Source: Adiantum capillus-veneris
Taxonomy: Eukaryota; Streptophyta; Polypodiopsida; Polypodiales; Pteridaceae
NCBI GenBank assembly: GCA_014529385.2
Contig: CM043950.1
Location: 152,150,945 to 152,214,944 of the forward strand
DNA: 64,000 bases
Reading direction: 5' to 3'
Below, piece by piece: positions 23,160-36,253 of the stretch; position 1 is the stretch's first letter; each line of letters begins with the position of its first letter. The notes beneath the pieces are model-generated. The model saw nothing but the letters and a program-made list of their open reading frames with translations, was not told the origin of the DNA and did no database searches. The position numbers and the translations under genes are program-made.

Positions 23160-26100
23160 AGATATGTTATTAACATGAAAAAAATAGTGATAATAACAAC
23201 AATAATTAACATTTAACAAAATGCGTCATCGCGTAATTAAAATCCGTGCTTGTAGTAAATAGAATTGCTAATACATGGTTTATCATTAAGATATAAAGAA
23301 ACTCACATGAGCTCAAGTGATTTAGGATGATTGACAACACTTTGTATACACTTAACTATTCCAACCTACACCAATTTGGTGTTAAAAATAGGTAGTAAAT
23401 GTTTTATTATTTTATGCCTTGCCTAGTCCATTAATCACCTACACATAGATTTGCGGATTTAGACAATGTGTAAATGCTCATCCTAGTGTAGATTTACTGA
23501 TTTAGGCAACACCAATTAATCGTGCAGATATGTCAATTTAGATAGCATGACTAGCATATCAATAGACAACACATTCACTAGTTTAATCAAAACATTGTAG
23601 ATTTACTAGATTAGGTATCACAAGTGTAGATTCCCCAATTTAGACAACATATCTAATTGGTATAGACTCATCAATTTAGGAAACACTAACTACAAAATCC
23701 TCGGGGGGCTGCACTATCTAATCATGTTAATGTACCATGTGAGTTTAGTAGGATGGGGTTTAAAATGCAATTTTTTTTGAAATTTAATAGAGATACATTA
23801 AAATAAGAGGTTTGCTAAAAAAAGGAATTTTTAATTACCCCATGAATGCACATTCTATAGAAGAGTACTAAATAGTGCATCCCCTGATACAAAATCATGC
23901 TATAATGGCTAGCCACATTGCCCGTGGTATGATTTTGTTATCTCGGGTATATAATGAAAGTTATTTGGACTTGGATTTGGATTTGAACAGGGTTTATGAT
24001 GATTTGATCTCAACAATGTTTCTCAAATGGGACTTTAAAAATTAATGGAAATTTAATATTGAATGGTGATTATGACCAATGACATTGTGATACATTAAGA
24101 TATGTTATATATTGCTTATTCTGTGATATGAAACAATAGAATATGCAATATGTAGATGACAATGGGCATCAACAAATTTTTTGTTTAAATTTTTGACTTT
24201 TTTTTTGTACATGATATTTTTGACACATAAATTTAACCATTATTTTTAACAAACATAATTTATAGCTTAATAATATAGCAACTAAAGATATTTTCTTTCT
24301 TAAAGAGGAGAAGTATGCAATGGAAATTTATAATTATTTACTTATTGCAAGTGACAGGTGGCAAAAGCATAAGTGAATTATGGACTATGTGAATGATTAG
24401 CAAGTTTATTGTCAACAGAAGTGTAAGGGCACCCTCCTCATAGCCCTACTATCAATCAGACATCTAAGTCACTGACTTAAGTTAAAAATAGTTTTAATTT
24501 AAACAATGATGCCAATTTAAGAACAATTTTTGCAATCAAGTAGTAATTAGTACAATCCAAAAATAGTTTCAAGAGAATCATGGACAAATAGAAGCACCTA
24601 AAGGATGAAAAATTCTTGGACAACTTTTTAATCTTTAAAAGAAGCTGCAAGTTCACGATGCACTCGCCCAAAAATAAGAAAAGAAAAAAGAAAAAATAAA
24701 TATAAATTTAGTGATTTTGGACCCTTGAAGAGCACCCAAGCCTCACTCATGGGAAAATCTTGGGACTGCACCATGGGAATGTGGGAAATGCATTGCAATT
24801 AGCTTTTTCATTTCAAATAAAATTTTGATAAAGATAAAAGAGAATAGAAACGTGTATAGGGAGCTTATATAAGTGATAAGAGAATAGGTAACTTGTATAA
24901 GAAGTTCGAGGGTTTCCAAAAAAGGTCATAAAATGGTTAAAAATGACCCAAAAATGGTAAAAAATGGCTCAAAATGCCACATCACTCACGATGCTGTGAC
25001 TATGAGGGCTGAAGGAACATTTTGAAAGAACAATCCGCACTTTGAACTCCTTTGTGAAGGGATACAAAGCCTACACCTATGGTTTGCTAGTGCAGTCCTG
25101 TTTTATCCCAACCCTGTATTCGAGGCTCTGAGGCCATGAATTAGGATTCCCCTCTTCAAATACTTACTTGGGATTGTTTAATGAAGTTATAAAGCGTCCA
25201 TGATGATGGATAATTGAAGCGTTTGTTAAGGGTTTTTATAAAAGGCAAAAGAGCACTGCAACTACGCAATTGATAGCGAGGTTACACTAAATCATCACAC
25301 ACACAAGAGATTTGAGTTGATCTTGGCTCTTTTTCAAAGTAAAGCTTTCATGGATGGAGTTTTGTTCTTTTTTAGTGTGTTTTTCGCTTCAATTTCTCTA
25401 CCAGTTGCTTCATTTTGTTGTGAACTCTCACAAGTAGAGGCACGGCGCTTTCTTAGCCACGCTCCACACTTCTTGACAGTGTGTAGAGAGGTCTTATAAA
25501 TATTTCTTGAATGAACGTGCTCTATGCATTTTGAAAGGTGGACCTCTTGGGTAAAATGATTGACTATCTTTTACTTGTGGTTTATTATTTTGATTTTTGG
25601 ATTGAAGCCATGTATAGGATACATGATCATTGGTTGGGTTGAAGAGTTTTTTTTTTTCAAATTAGAGATGGTTTTTTTAGTTTTTGCATTATTGTGCTCC
25701 ATCGCTAAGCTTATGGGTACGGATATAGTTTTGGTGGCTATCTTAAGGTAATGCTCTTTGGGGTGTCTTCTTATGCAATCAATTTTTTTGGCAAGCACGT
25801 TTTCACTTTGTACAAGCTTTTTGTAGGCCAAGTATTTTGATTTTTAACAATAAGGCTATGTGCACACGTCACTTTTGTGGACTATATGTAACTTTTGTGT
25901 GAATTCTTATTTTTATGAACCACACAAACCTCATCGATGGCTTTTAATAGGGATTTGTTACCAAGGCCTGTAAGAAGTTGATAAAAATAGAAAAAAAATG
26001 ATTCAAAAGTTTTGATATCTCATGTAAAAATTAAAACTCTTAAAATTTTTCAAAGTATATTGAAACTTCTTTGAAAAATACTTCAACATGTATAAAATGA

Positions 26101-26431
26101 AAATCCACACTGCATGCACCATTTTGAAAACAACATGTCAACTACTTTAGGCGTCGAAAACGTGTATGTTGTCAAATTTGAACGATAATTATGTGGCTTT
26201 TTACTCTTTTTTTAAATGTATAGTTCTTTTTTTCTATTTTGCACTTTCTTGAGATAAATGGTATACTAAAATTTTCCTTTATGTGATAGGACCTTTCATA
26301 GATTTTTGGAAAATACTAGTTTCAAGCCAATTTTAAACAATGAATGCCAATTAATCACTATTGTGGCTAAAACACAAACCTAGAGTAGAATATTTATTAT
26401 TATATAAAATTACTTGTGAAACCAAAACAAG

Positions 26432-26467
<36 letters not shown>

Positions 26468-26829
26468 CATTGGCATGTAGCACGGAGAAGCAAAGAGGTT
26501 GCGATGGCTCAAAGGGAAGGCATCCTTTTATGACTGTAGGAGGTGGAAATGTATAAATACCGATGGAAGTGGATGGAAATGATGAAGAATAAAATCTCGC
26601 TCCACATGCAGTTTGGTACAGGCCACTCACACATCATACTCTACACAAGGATGTATAACCATGTGATGCATCGGCATCTTGAGACACCATAGGAGCTCCC
26701 CATATAAGGGGTCACTCGTGCGGCTATACCCCTGCCATGGAAACTTACATGAAAGAGAGAGAGATCCATGGAGTTCATGCTTCCTCCCCCTTGAAAACCC
26801 CATAGCCTTACATGGGCCGGGGGGGCGGG

Positions 26830-26878
<49 letters not shown>

Positions 26879-28927
26879 CATAGCTATGCAAGGCCTCAAC
26901 CTCCATGTCTGCTTCCCCTGAGCTCTAATACCATTCTAAGACTAGAAGGGACTGGACCATGCAACTATCCACCCAAGCTCGCTATATATAGACTCATAAC
27001 TTACTAAAATATAGAACCCCTTGACTGGCGCGCCCGGTCTTTTCCTAGGCATGACAATTCACAACCTCATAGCTCAAATTTTGGGTTCTCTGCTTCAGAT
27101 CGTACTTGTGTAGACTTAAGGGGAAGGAAGATTCATGCTTGAATACAAAAGCGTTTCTTTGAAGCCATAGAAATCATAGAATAAATCCCCTCCATATTTT
27201 CAACAACTGGATATCAAGACCTTTACAATTATCCAAAAGAAGGTCTTGTATTTTTGGAGTTTTAAGGTCGACTTGGCTTGTCTCCAAAAATTTCGCGATA
27301 CGTTTACTTTCTTTGAAACCCTGTAGCATCTAAAACATTTTTTATTGCTAACTCTAGACCTGAGAGCTTTATCTCTGCTCCACAATCCTTGATGCATTAT
27401 TACCCACATAAGAGTGCTACGTTTCTTAGCCATTGGGTATTCCTATAAGTACATTTCTTGCAGCTCTAGGAGACTTTCCATAACTTGTTAAATCTTTTCT
27501 TTACTTCATTTTCCACACCTCATGTAGCGTAGCATTGTTTGAACACTTCAACAGCTACATGAGAGATTTTTTCTAGTACCTTGTACAAATTTGGTAGGTA
27601 CTCTCACGGTGACCTTAGATATGAACATTTTAGCTCTTTCATAGAACCAACTAGAATCTATTAAATTAATGGAAAATTCTTTGTAAAGAGAGTGAGTTGA
27701 TTTTCTCTTCCCTTGCTAGATCAGATCAGACTAGACCCTTAACCCCACTTTGAAACACTTATGAGATTATTTGCATAGCTTGAGTTTATTTTTACCTACA
27801 AAAACTCCAAACCAAAAAGAATCTAGCATGGAAGACAAATGGTTAGTTAGAAACTCCTTGGAAGGATTCCATGAGTCCTTGATAGTCTTCCATGCCTTCT
27901 AGATTTTGTAGACAAGCTTGGAGCCCACTAGAATAAAAGGGACAGGAGATACCAGTATGTTTGAGGATAGGTCAAACGGGCACCCAATTGGTCGGACACG
28001 TAGCCGGACACCACATTTGTACTCTATTAGTTTTCCGTACTAGTGTAGTAATACTCTGTGTAAATCCTGATTACAGAGTAGTGGATCAATCCCCTGAGTT
28101 GTAATGATGTCATGATAATTGTAAAGGTCCGTGTGAGCTGGCCATTGGCCATCTAGAATGCCCTAGGTATAAATGTCAATAACCTTAATGTGAAAGAGAG
28201 GCTTATCTTTAGAAGAAGAGGGAGCTCAAAAAACGTACACTCAAGCTACGAGCTGCTCCAAACTTGTAATCATCGCAACTAATGAATGGGTAATAAGATT
28301 TCATTTCCGAAACTTGTATTGTGTTCCTCTCTCTTTGCTCTTTAATTCAAGTGTAAGCATCATCAGTTTTGATGTAGTTCATGACTACATGTTAGTGAGC
28401 CTTAATTGTAGATTGAGTGCTTAAATAATTGTTTTTAGTCGTTTTGACCATAGGAGAGTGTTCTTAGACCATAGGACAACATTTTTGGCATGTTCTGTTA
28501 CAGTTTTTATGACATTTTCCATGATGGATCGTGATTGTGGTACCTTGTCGGATTGTGACCAGACTTGCTAGGATAGTGCCCCTAGGTGTCCTAGACCTCC
28601 TCCTAAAGTTTTGTTGCATTGCGAGTCCATTCGAGTGCCAAAATGGCGTGATGACCTAGAGCTGTGAGAAAGGACATAGACAGGTTTCCTTGATCATTGA
28701 GTGTTGGTTTGCTTGTAGAGTTGTTGTGTTTGCTTGTTAAGGCCCACTTCGTGAGATTGACAATCTCATAGAGTCTCCGTGCCCCATCTGAATCACTTTC
28801 CATGAGTATTGACATTATGTTAGTGCCAGAAAGCTATGTTGCAGACGTCCGTCGTGGCGACCTGCTAACACAATAGCTCTTTGAAGTGCAAATTAGAACA
28901 TGCCTTATAAGATTGTAGTTTAAAATT
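23160..28927. other. AT-rich stretch without recognisable genes
   Basis: No credible coding frame. Degenerate ~45-50-bp repeats of the type TAGATTTACTGATTTAGGCAAC recur between about 23,440 and 23,690. Two (AG)n runs sit at 26,434-26,466 and 26,832-26,875. At 26922-26933 the minus strand reads TGGTATTAGAGC, one base from an initiator-Met primer site, so an old minus-strand LTR element may have stood here. Around 28,050-28,380 a TC-rich, AATGAATGGGTAATAAG-containing segment could be an old LTR end. Confidence 0.4.
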
Positions 28928-29107
28928 CTAGATGTCCCTCTTGAGAAGTGATGCCCAAAATTCCTTCAAGTCTACAACTTTGAGGATCCATTTTGCAGCC
29001 ATCCTAGTTGACACAAGATCAAGGTTGAGTAGGCCAAAACCTTCCTTCTCTGTAGGTAGATAGTATATATTCCTGGAAACCTTAGACATTTGGAAGTGAT
29101 CAATATT
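28928..29107 (-). pseudogene. LINE-1 (split element), C-terminal segment
   Basis: Minus strand reads SRNIYYLPTEKEGFGLLNL followed by STRMAAKWILKV, the conserved post-RT region of plant L1 LINEs (K-E-G-G-L-G-L, A-K-W). Its upstream continuation is on the other side of Copia B at 34404-34599, and then beyond gypsy C from 48181. The 3' end to the left of 28,928 is not clear. Confidence 0.8.
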
Positions 29108-29299
29108 TGTTGGGGTATAAAGCCCAATGTGGTCGCCCAGGTAAGTGGGTGGGCCGCCGGGTATGTACACATATTCTTTTGTAAAAACCTAATAAGAACT
29201 CACTATACTCTACACATTACAGTAGAGCGAGTTCACCATATCGTCGTGCTCTTCTTCTCGCACTCTCTCTCGCATCGCACTTCCGCTCGTACTCCTTCA
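29108..29299 (+). repeat. 5' LTR of Copia B
   Basis: 192 bp with TGTTGGGGTATAAAGC at the start and CTCCTTCA at the end. Preceded by target duplication ATATT. Confidence 0.95.
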
Positions 29300-29301
29300 A
29301 C

Positions 29302-29313
29302 TGGTATCAGAGC
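29302..29313 (+). other. primer binding site of Copia B
   Basis: TGGTATCAGAGC, complement of initiator tRNA-Met, two bases after the LTR. The leader to 30396 parallels that of Copia A but includes about 30 extra bases near 29,408. Confidence 0.95.
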
Positions 29314-30396
29314 TCAGATCGAGGCTCGGGGCAGCACTGCAGGAGGCTAGAGTCACTAGCTCAGATTGGAGTGAAATTCGACAGACGAAGACTCGGCCCC
29401 AAATCCTGTGGGCAAGCCCAAAGGGCTTGGTGTTCTCAGAATTTCATTCTGAGGTCATCTCGGCCACCGTTCGGCTTCGACAAAGGTCTGCGCAGGCCAT
29501 TTTCGACTATGTGGTCTCGGCGGGTGCAGATCCGACTCTGCAAATTTTGGGTTTTCGGCCTACGACTGCAGGTGTTGAGGATATCGACACTCCCAGAGTG
29601 TTGATTTGTGGCTGTCTACACATCGAAGGACGGCTCACAGTTCTTGGAGGCGTGTCACATACGACACTGGCGCATCTTCACACAGACTGTAGGCGACATC
29701 CACTAGTTCATCAGGTAGCTTGTGTTTGCTGCTTGATATTCCAGATTTCATCCTGACATTGCAGGTACTTCCACATGGGATGTATTGTCAGAGATGATGT
29801 ATGTCTGTAGAGGGTTTGCTGGCTGTGAGTCACGTAGCAAACAACCGTCGCAGTGGTTACAGCATACAGTGGGAAATTTGTGGATGTATGACTTTGTGGG
29901 AAGTCTCTGTACTGTCAGATTTACTGCAGCCTTTGTTGAGGGTCGAGTGAGGTTTTATTGAGCTGGGGGATTCTCGAATATTGAGATCCTTTCGGTGATA
30001 CAGGTCTTGGAGTGATCCCTCGAGCACCCTTAGATAAGCAGCTAGGATGTATTGACTGTGAGTTAGACAGTTGGGATTGCATCTTTGCTTTACTGCCGTT
30101 GAGGCATTGTCGCAGTCTATGCTTATAGGACAATGACAGGACAGTGAGAGACAGTATAGGTGCAGAACAGGTTTACCCACAGCTTACAGTGTCAGAGAGA
30201 CAGTGTTTTTTGAGCTGTTTTTTGGTCTGTTTTTAGTACACCAGAGCCACCTTACAAAGGAGACTCTGCCAAAATTTGTGCAGAATCTGAAGCTTTCTTG
30301 GTTCATTTGACAGGTTGATATTGGTTCAGAGGTCAATTTACAGGGGAAACTCTGCCGAATTTTTCCCAGGAAAGTAAACCACTGTGAAGCGTAGCT

Positions 30397-33300
30397 ATGG
30401 TTGGATCACAAGACACTGCTCTTTACAATATCAAGAAGCTGGATGGAACCAATTTCCCACTGTGGAAGAAGCAGATTTAGCACGTGTTGGTACAAAAGAA
30501 GTAGATAAAACCTATAAAGCTCAAGGGGATAAAACCAGAAGATATGGACGAAGATGAATGGAGCGAAATGGATGAATTGGCACTTTCTACCATTATGCTG
30601 ACTTTGGCAGAAAGCGTTTACTTCAATGTAGCAGACGAGATGTCGGCTTATTAAGCATGGTTAAAGCTGAGTGATCTTTATGAGAAGCAGAGTGCAGCTT
30701 CACAGGTATACTGGCTTCAGAAGCTTGTTGACTTGAAGATGAAAGAAGGGACACCTATGTCCAATCATCTGAATGAATTCAACACATTCTATAGTTAGTT
30801 GTCAGCTCAAGGTGTCAAGTTTGATGAACGTGTTAGAGCTATGTTCCTGTTGATCACATTGCTGGAAAGTTGGGACACTTCTCGCACAGCTTTGAGTAAT
30901 TCTGCACCTCCAGATGGTTTGAACATAGCAGGTGTAGAAGGAAGTCTGCTTACTGAAGAAACCAATAGAAAGACAATGAACAAAGGCAAAGGAACAACCT
31001 TAGTTGTCAGGGGAAGGACCAAAGAAAAGTACAAAGGTGGAAAGAGGAATCAGTCTCGTAGCAAGTCCCGCAGTGCTAAAGGCAAGAGTGACATAGAATG
31101 CTACCATTGTGGCAAGAAGGGTCACATGAAAAGAGACTGCAGAGAATGGAAAGCAGAAAAAGGCAAAGAGAAATCTGAAGACCATGGTGAGAAGAACAAG
31201 TCCTCAGTGAAGATTCAAGAAATAAATGTGACAAACACTGTTGTAGAGGATGACAGTCTAGTGTCAGGAGACATCTACTTCTTGAAGAATACAATGGACT
31301 CAGCTCTTCTTACAGCATCTGATGGAACTGCACTGAGTGACTCGATTATAGACTCAGGGGCATCACTTCATGTGTCTCCAAACAGGGAGTGGTTAACCTC
31401 TTATGTGACCACTAAAGATCATGTTCGGCTAGGCAAAGGGCAGACATGTGAGATCTTAGGTGTTGGAGATGTTCAATTGAAGTTTCAGAATGGCTCTTCT
31501 TTCACGCTGAAGAATGTGAGACATGTTCCCGCAATTACAAAGAGCTTGATCAGCACAGGTTTACTTGATGATGCTGGCTACGTCACCACTTTTGGACAGA
31601 ACATGTGGAAGATATCCAAGGGTTCTATGACAGTAGCACATGGAGTAAAGTCTGCAGGACTTTACATGATTTATGTATCAAATGTCTCTAAAAATGTAAT
31701 CAATGTAACCGAGCAGCCGAACGTTTCTTTGTGGCATAGCAGGTTAGGACATATGTCCAAGAAGGGAATGGAAATATTGTCTCGTTCTGGTTATTTGCTT
31801 GGCTTTTCATTTAATGATTTTGAATTCTGTGAACATTGTCTGTATGGTAATCAAACACAGCAGCCACATAAGCATAGAAGCAGTAGAAGAGATACACAAT
31901 TGGCACTTGTTCATAGTGATTTGTGTGGACCTATGCCTAACCTATCTCTAGGGGGAGCTTCTTACTTTATGACATTTATAGATGATTACTCGAGGAAAGT
32001 ATGGGTTTAATGCACAGCTGCCAAATGGGTTTTGGGATGAAGCTGTATCAACAGCTGTTCATCTTGTAAATAGATCTCCTAGCAAGGTTTTGCAGAAGGA
32101 TTCAGTGCCAGAGATGGTATGGTCAGGCAAAATGCCCTCATACAAGTATCTCAAAGTCTTTGGCTGTGAGGCATATACTCACGTTCCAAAGGAATTTAGA
32201 AACAAACTTGAGCCAAAGAGTAGAAAGTGCATCTTTCTAGGCTATGGTAATTCTGGTGAGATGGGGTACAGACTTTGGGATCCCGAATCCAGAAAGGTTG
32301 TCCGCAGCAATGATGTTCACTTTAATGAATCCAAATATCATTCTAAACTAGAGAGGGTTGAGGAGATTAGAAGAGTTGTCTTCCAAGAAGATGGACCTGC
32401 ACGTGCAAGACAAAATGTCAGGGCTCAAGAGGAGCAAGGACAGGATAGAGTGGAACCACAGGTTGTGGCTGAGCCTGAGCCACCTATTGTGCGTAGATCT
32501 GGACGTGTCACGCGACCTCCTAATAGGTTTGTTCCATCTATGAACTATGTCATGTTGACTAATTGCAATGAGCCTTCATGTTACAAGGAAGCAGTGCAAA
32601 TGAAGGACTCCAGGAATTGGCAATTGGCCATGCAGTCAGAGATGACAGCTCTGCATAAAAACCAGACATGGAAGCTAGTTAAATTACCACGGGGAAAAAG
32701 GCTCTACCCTGTAAATGGGTTTACAGGTATAAGATCACCGCTCATGATAGTCAGCCAAAGTACAAAGCAAGGCTTGTTGCCAAGGGCTTTAAGCAAGAAC
32801 AAGGCATTGACTTTGAGGAAGTCTTCTCTTCGGTGGTCAAGATGACTACATTGAGATGCTTTCTTGCATTGGTTGCCATATTAGATTTGGTGTTGCACCA
32901 AATGGATGTCAAGACAGCGTTCTTGCATGGTGATTTAGATGTGGAAATTTACATGCAGCAGCCAGAAGGGTTTGTTGAGAAAGGAAAGGAAGATTGGGTA
33001 TGCCAGTTGTTAAAGAGTCTTTATGGCTTAAAACAATCACCAAGGGCATGGTACCATAAATTCCACAAGTTTATGCTTTCTCAAGGCTACAAACGTAGTG
33101 AGTTCGATCACTGTCTATATACAGAGAAGGCTAAGGATGGCAGTTGGCTGATCCTTATTTTGTATGTGGATGACATGTTGATTGCTGGCAAGCACTTGGA
33201 AGAAATTTCAGCTTTGAAGTCAAAGATGGCAAAATCGTTTGACATGAAAGACATGGGTGAGGCAAGTCATATACTTGGTATGCGCATTGAGAGAGACAGA

Positions 33301-34122
33301 TCAAAGAAGTTGATTTGGTTATCTCAAACAGAGTATATTGACAAGGTTTTGCAACGTTTCAATATGGAGAAGGGAAAGGCATTGAGTGTTCCATTGCCAC
33401 CATATGTGAAACTTAGCAAACAAGATTGTCCTGTGTCTGAGGAAGAACAGGTTGAAATGGATAAGATTCCATATGCGTCTGTAGTGGGTAGTTTGATGTA
33501 TGCAATGATTGCTACTCGCCCAGACATTGCATTTGCAGTGGGAGTAGTAAGTCGATACATGTCAAACCCAGGCAAGAAACATTGGGAGGAAGTGAAAGGA
33601 ATATTGAGATACCTGAAAGCTACAAAGAGTATGCGTATATGCTATGGGAGTCAGGAGCTAAGTGTAAAGGGTTTTACAGACTCAGATTATGCAGGTGACT
33701 TAGACAACCGAAGGTCTACGTCAGGGTATGTCTTTACATTGGCTGGTGGAGCAGTATCATGGCGTTCTAGATTACAAGATTGTGTTACTCAGTCTGCTAC
33801 AGAGGCTGAATATGTTGCAGCATCAGAGGCATGCAAAGAATCAATTTGGCTTAATCGACTAGTAACAGATTTGGGAATCAAAGAAGAGATGCCTGTGTTA
33901 TGTTGTGATAGTCAAAGTGCTATACAATTGGGTCGCAATCCAGTTTATCACTCAAAGACAAAGCATGTGGATGTGAAGTATCATTTCATCAGGGAAATGC
34001 TCGAGGATAAGCAACTTCAGCTTGTCAAAGTTCACACCACAGAAAATCCTGCTGATCTACTTACAAAAGGACTTCCCTCAGAGAGCTTTGCGCATTTTCG
34101 CAAGCAGTTAGGTGTAGGGTAG
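30397..34122 (+). pseudogene. Copia B gag-pol, multiply disrupted
   Basis: Same polyprotein as in Copia A. Stops in gag: TAG 30478, TAG 30502, TAA 30652, TAG 30796; in copy A these codons are TGG, CAG, CAA and GAG. From 30799 to 32010 the CCHC knuckle, protease D-S-G-A (31351) and pre-integrase HSRLGHM are intact. At 32009 a 254-bp deletion (relative to A 8846-9099) removes the second Asp and the Glu of the integrase catalytic triad and shifts the frame. A one-base deletion near 32,695 brings the original frame back. RT (YVDD) and RNase H (TDSDYAGD) are then open to 34122. It cannot integrate autonomously. Confidence 0.95.
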
Positions 34123-34200
34123 TACATGACTTCTCTACATCTCTTGTATATTAACTTGTATAGTAGCTTCTCTCACACTTAAAGTACCACATTGGACTTT

Positions 34201-34210
34201 AAGTGGGAGG
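34201..34210 (+). other. polypurine tract of Copia B
   Basis: AAGTGGGAGG directly before the 3' LTR. As in copy A it lies in the loop between inverted-repeat arms 34187-34201 and 34222-34236. Confidence 0.85.
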
Positions 34211-34211
34211 T

Positions 34212-34403
34212 TGTTGGGGTATAAAGCCCAATGTGGTCGCCCAGGTAAGTGGGCGGGCCGCCAGGTATGTACACATATTCTTTTGTAAAAACCTAATAAG
34301 AACTCACTATGCTCTACACATTACAGTAGAGCGAGTTCACCATATCGTCGTGCTCTTCTTCTCGCACTCTCTCTCGCGTCGCACTTCCGCTCGTACTTCT
34401 TCA
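34212..34403 (+). repeat. 3' LTR of Copia B
   Basis: 192 bp, followed by target duplication ATATT at 34404-34408. Confidence 0.95.
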
Positions 34404-34599
34404 ATATTGACTCCTTCCCACTAAAAGTTCGTAGACAAGGAGGTGACCAATTTCAGCTAGGACTTAGCTGGACACCCACAAGAAAGAAAGTATATTAGAG
34501 AAGGGAGAATGTAGTGATTGAGAAAAAAAGATCTAGCAGATACAGAATTTTGATTGTGCTGGCACTCCATAGTCTTCTGTTTAAATTTGAAAACCCCCC
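34404..34599 (-). pseudogene. LINE-1 (split element), segment between Copia B and gypsy C
   Basis: A 196-bp island. Across the Copia B insertion (joined at ATATT) the minus strand continues into the SRNIYYLP segment at 29107, which shows it belongs to the same LINE. No independent domain is legible in it. Confidence 0.65.
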
Positions 34600-34909
34600 T
34601 GTTAACCCTCATGGCTCACGGACACCCTATCGCCTACGACGGACACCGTAACCGTATTATTTATTTAAGTAGAGTCAGGCACCGGGCTTGTTGGTCCAAT
34701 AGGGAAAGGTAGAGTGATCGCCGATGAGAGGCGCACTCTAACACGAACATGCTAGGGTTAGTTGGCTAAGCATGGACGCCCAAGTGTGAATGGGGTGAGC
34801 TCACATAAAAGCCAATTAAACCTAAAATTGAGTCATTCTCTCATTGTGCAATAGAAGCTGCTCTTGCTCCATCTCCACCTTCTCCTTCACCATCTCCTTG
34901 TGTGTGTGC

Positions 34910-35000
<91 letters not shown>

Positions 35001-35215
35001 TGATCGAGCGTTGCGGCGGCACGACGGCGGCGAGGCGGTTGAGCGCGGCGTAGCGGCGTCTCCCTCTTCTTCGCGGCGCGAGAATCCTTCATTCGCAACT
35101 ATGCAGGAAGGTGAGTGACACACCGTTCTTCCCTGTGAGCTTGTCTGTTGTATGACTGTGTGCTAGGAGCCTTTGTGGCTCGCACACGGTGCGTAGCAAG
35201 TCCCTAGCCTTGACA
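34600..35215 (+). repeat. 5' LTR of gypsy C
   Basis: 616 bp, TGTTAACCCTCATGGC to CCTAGCCTTGACA. TATTATTTATTTAAG near 34,654 may serve as the TATA element. A pyrimidine-rich run (34,858-34,900) is followed by pure (GA)n at 34,912-34,998. Preceded by the C-run target duplication. Confidence 0.93.
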
Positions 35216-35219
35216 TTTT

Positions 35220-35237
35220 TGGCGCCGCTGCCGGGGA
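35220..35237 (+). other. primer binding site of gypsy C (Asp tRNA)
   Basis: TGGCGCCGCTGCCGGGGA, 17 of 18 bases complementary to the 3' end of plant tRNA-Asp(GUC) as I recall it, four bases after the LTR. This primer is usual for Athila-group elements. Confidence 0.88.
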
Positions 35238-36253
35238 GCTGCTGCGCGTGAAGCTCCAATGGCAACCTGTAAATTGTATTGAAGCTATTTTTTATGCAGG
35301 AAAGGCTCGGCTCAAGTTTGATTATTGTTGTCTGCATTCAAGTTTTCTGTGTTCTGTGAAGGTCTGTTTTGCTAGTTCAATTAAGTTCAGATTTCAGCTT
35401 ACATAGTTAGCATTTCTTGCGTTTTTGCATTTTTTGCATTTTCTGTGTTTTCACTGCACAGTTCTGTCAGGTTTCAATTTCTGCATTTTCTGTGTTTTCT
35501 GGTTTGTGCACAGTTAGGTGCACAGTTAGTTAATTAAGCAGGTTAGTAATTAGGTGAACCCCTGATTAGCAGGTCAGTAGGTAGGTGGGACAGTAAATAG
35601 TTAGGTGAGGTCAACGCGCACCAAAACGCGTACCAAATAATATCTCAAAAAATAAATAAATAAATAAATTTTTTATTTTAAAAAAAATGAAAAAAAAAAA
35701 TATTTCGTTTTCGAAAAAAAATAAATAAATCGAAAAATAAAAACGTGAGCGAGGGGGAGGTTAGATTTTCGAAAATAAAGAACGTGAGTTATAAAAACGG
35801 ACAGGTTGGTTTGTATAAAAGTTAGATCGGGATCAGGATCATTTCCCCAAGCCCAAGCCCAAGCCCAAGCCCAGGCCTCAGTCCTATGATATATACTAGA
35901 CTCACTCTTATATATATACCCTACCTCCTCAAGAGGGAATGAGAGCATGTGGGACAAGTCCTCCACTCTCCTCCCTTCTCTTCCCACTTACACCCTTAGA
36001 CTTGTTATTTGGAGCCTAGTTCCCCAGCTAGGAAAAGACTGTTTCGGGCTTTTCTGGAGCAAAATAGAACCAAACGGTGGGCTGTAAAGCACAGCGCGTC
36101 CCTCCTAGCGATACGCTCGTTTCGAGCTATCACACGGCCCATTCCACGACACGCTCTAAAAAATCTAGCAAAAAAACAAACAAAAAACACGCTAAAAACT
36201 AGTCACAAGGCCTCCTAGAGCAGCTTTTTGACACCTTAGGGTATCAAAAGCAC
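35238..36253 (+). other. leader of gypsy C
   Basis: About 1 kb between primer site and gag. It holds AT-rich AAATAAATAAAT runs (35,650-35,745), five GCCCAA hexamers (35,846-35,875), a TATATATATA box at 35,910 and a 69-codon ORF (36009-36218, MEPSSPARKRLF) of unknown value. No recognised domain. Confidence 0.7.

Larger units (their letters stand above)
29108..34403 (+). mobile_element. Copia LTR retrotransposon B (complete ends, defective inside)
   Basis: 5296 bp: LTR 29108-29299, Met primer site 29302-29313, leader to 30396, gag-pol 30397-34122, polypurine tract 34201-34210, LTR 34212-34403. Target duplication ATATT at 29103-29107 and 34404-34408. The LTRs are 192 bp and differ at 5 sites by my count. 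Same family as Copia A with nearly the same sequence throughout. It is inserted in the old minus-strand LINE. Four stops in gag, a 254-bp deletion in integrase and a one-base deletion make it inactive. Confidence 0.97.

Noticed and set aside
15722-23176. Candidate inverted ends ATGTTAATTGACATTC / ATGTTAATAACATATC around the hAT block
   Set aside because: Short, imperfect, AT-rich and without flanking 8-bp duplication; could be chance.
26922-26933. Complete LTR element at 26,400-27,500
   Set aside because: Only a degenerate Met primer-like site (TGGTATTAGAGC on the minus strand) was seen; no LTR pair or coding region.
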